Shown: positions 6,483 through 7,229 of the stretch, in pieces
Position numbering within the stretch: position 1 is the first letter of the stretch
Layout: each line of letters begins with the position of its first letter
NCBI GenBank assembly: GCA_027028665.1
Contig: JALVIU010000370.1
Location: 1-7,229, forward strand
Length of the DNA stretch: 7,229 nt
Direction of reading: 5' to 3'
Origin: Candidatus Atribacteria bacterium
GTDB taxonomy: Bacteria; Atribacterota; JALVIU01
The notes under the pieces: model-generated
Told to the model about the DNA's origin: nothing
Seen by the model: the letters and a program-made list of their open reading frames with translations, nothing else
Databases searched by the model: none
Translations under genes and position numbers: made by a program

Positions 6483-7229
6483 TTATACCCCCGAAAATGC
6501 GTTAAATCCACCATCTATTGGGACAACTACCCCTGTTACAAAACTTGCTGCATCTGATGCAAGCCATACTGTTACACCAATGAGCTCCTCTGGTTCACCA
6601 AAACGTCCCATAGGCGTATGGGCAATAATAGTCTTTCCCCTATCACTTAAGTTGCCATCTTCATCATACAATAGATACCTATTCTGTTTTGTGGATAAAA
6701 AGCCTGGTGCAATAGCATTTACCCTGAGTTTCTTATTGTATTCCTGTGCAAGATGTACAGCAAGCCACTGAGTAAAGTTACTTACCGCTGCTTTTGCTGC
6801 AGAATATCCTGGAATCCTTGTAAGGGGACGAAATGCATTCATGGAAGAGATATTTATAATAGATCCTCCATCTGGATTTTTCGCCATATATCTACCAAAT
6901 GTCTGGGAAGGAAGTATTGCACCACCAAAAAGATTGAGTTTCACTACCCTATCCAGTGCATCAAAGGGTAGATCAAAAAAGCTTAAGTCCTTAGAGGTAG
7001 TAGCAGCTTTCATATTTCCACCTGCACAATTTATAAGGATATCTACCTTGCCCATATCATCTATGATCTTATCTGTTGCCTCTTTTAGTTTTTCTGGATC
7101 CATTACATCCATATAATATCCATAAGCCTCTATGCCCTCTTCTTTCGCCTTATTTACCACACCATCTGTAGGGCCAATATCTGTTACCACAATCTTCGCA
7201 CCTGCCCTTCCAAGACCAAGTGCAAGATA
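6483..7229 (-). CDS. Short-chain dehydrogenase/reductase, sugar-acid type, N-terminus cut by window
   Basis: This is a classical SDR oxidoreductase, cytoplasmic and NAD(P)-dependent. The frame is open to the right edge; 248 residues are visible and about 20-25 are missing, including the TGxxxGxG nucleotide loop. Visible family features, by fragment residue, are D17 after the second strand (VVTDI, favouring NAD), INCAGGN at 66-72 in place of the usual NNAG, N99 in KLNLFG, and the catalytic S129, Y142 and K146 (YSAAK). PMGRFGEPEELIG and VPIDGGF close the fold. The stretch around NRYLLYDEDGNLSDRGK and the FSGV end recall SDRs annotated as D-mannonate oxidoreductase or gluconate 5-dehydrogenase. 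It is the first visible gene of the four-gene operon, 1 nt ahead of gnd. Reduction of a keto sugar acid such as 5-ketogluconate or fructuronate is inferred from family resemblance and context; the SDR fold and active site are certain. The GTG at 7190 is an internal Val codon. Confidence 0.9.
   Translation of the reverse strand, partial: YLALGLGRAGAKIVVTDIGPTDGVVNKAKEEGIEAYGYYMDVMDPEKLKEATDKIIDDMGKVDILINCAGGNMKAATTSKDLSFFDLPFDALDRVVKLNLFGGAILPSQTFGRYMAKNPDGGSIINISSMNAFRPLTRIPGYSAAKAAVSNFTQWLAVHLAQEYNKKLRVNAIAPGFLSTKQNRYLLYDEDGNLSDRGKTIIAHTPMGRFGEPEELIGVTVWLASDAASFVTGVVVPIDGGFNAFSGV
6488..6492 (-). promoter_or_regulatory. Weak ribosome binding site for gnd
   Basis: GGGGG on the - strand sits 6 nt before ATG 6481, within the last codons of the short-chain dehydrogenase gene. 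It is a partial Shine-Dalgarno match, so gnd translation may depend on ribosomes finishing the upstream gene. Confidence 0.4.

Noticed and set aside
6482-6514. 11-residue extension of gnd (MVDLTHFRGYK)
   Set aside because: It overlaps the conserved end of the short-chain dehydrogenase gene, while MDAHIGVVGMAVMG at 6481 matches the normal Gnd start.
6472-7116. Several + strand open frames opposite the short-chain dehydrogenase and gnd start
   Set aside because: They mirror conserved coding sequence on the - strand and show no ribosome binding site plus motif combination.
1-7229. CRISPR arrays, tRNA/rRNA genes, insertion sequences, riboswitches, defence genes
   Set aside because: No spaced direct repeats, cloverleaf or rRNA-like stretches, transposase motifs or long leader regions were found; coding sequence fills almost the whole window.

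Overview
The window holds two convergent blocks of bacterial genes packed almost without gaps. It is moderately AT-rich, uses mostly AGA/AGG for Arg and many ATA codons for Ile, and has clear Shine-Dalgarno sites and overlapping start/stop codons. This suits a low-GC, possibly thermophilic, Firmicutes- or Thermotogota-like bacterium. The taxon is only inferred; there is no rRNA or other marker gene here.

Left block, + strand, bases 3-2567: the C-terminal part of an ABC ATPase and two membrane permeases, the last three genes of a BMP/nucleoside-type importer (YufO-YufP-YufQ layout). The genes overlap by 11 and 4 nt. The substrate-binding lipoprotein and the N-terminal part of the ATPase, if present, lie left of the window.

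Right block, - strand, read from base 7229 down to 2589: a short-chain dehydrogenase cut at its N-terminus by the window edge, a long-form decarboxylating 6-phosphogluconate dehydrogenase (gnd), a D-2-hydroxyacid dehydrogenase, and an FGGY-family sugar kinase. Gaps and overlaps are +1, -41 and -23 nt, so the four are almost certainly one mRNA. A reasonable reading is a sugar-acid (gluconate or ketogluconate) catabolic cassette. The two NAD-type dehydrogenases would interconvert keto- and hydroxy-acids, the kinase would make 6-phosphogluconate, and Gnd would decarboxylate it to ribulose 5-phosphate. Only the Gnd reaction is firmly assigned; the substrates of the other three enzymes are inferred.

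The two blocks meet at a perfect 42-bp palindrome (2570-2611). It starts 2 bp after the last permease stop codon and contains the last six codons and the stop codon of the kinase gene. It is probably the shared transcription end and is the most unusual DNA structure in the window. No tRNA, rRNA, CRISPR array, insertion sequence or gene-free stretch over 300 bases was seen. Promoters for both operons must lie outside the window.
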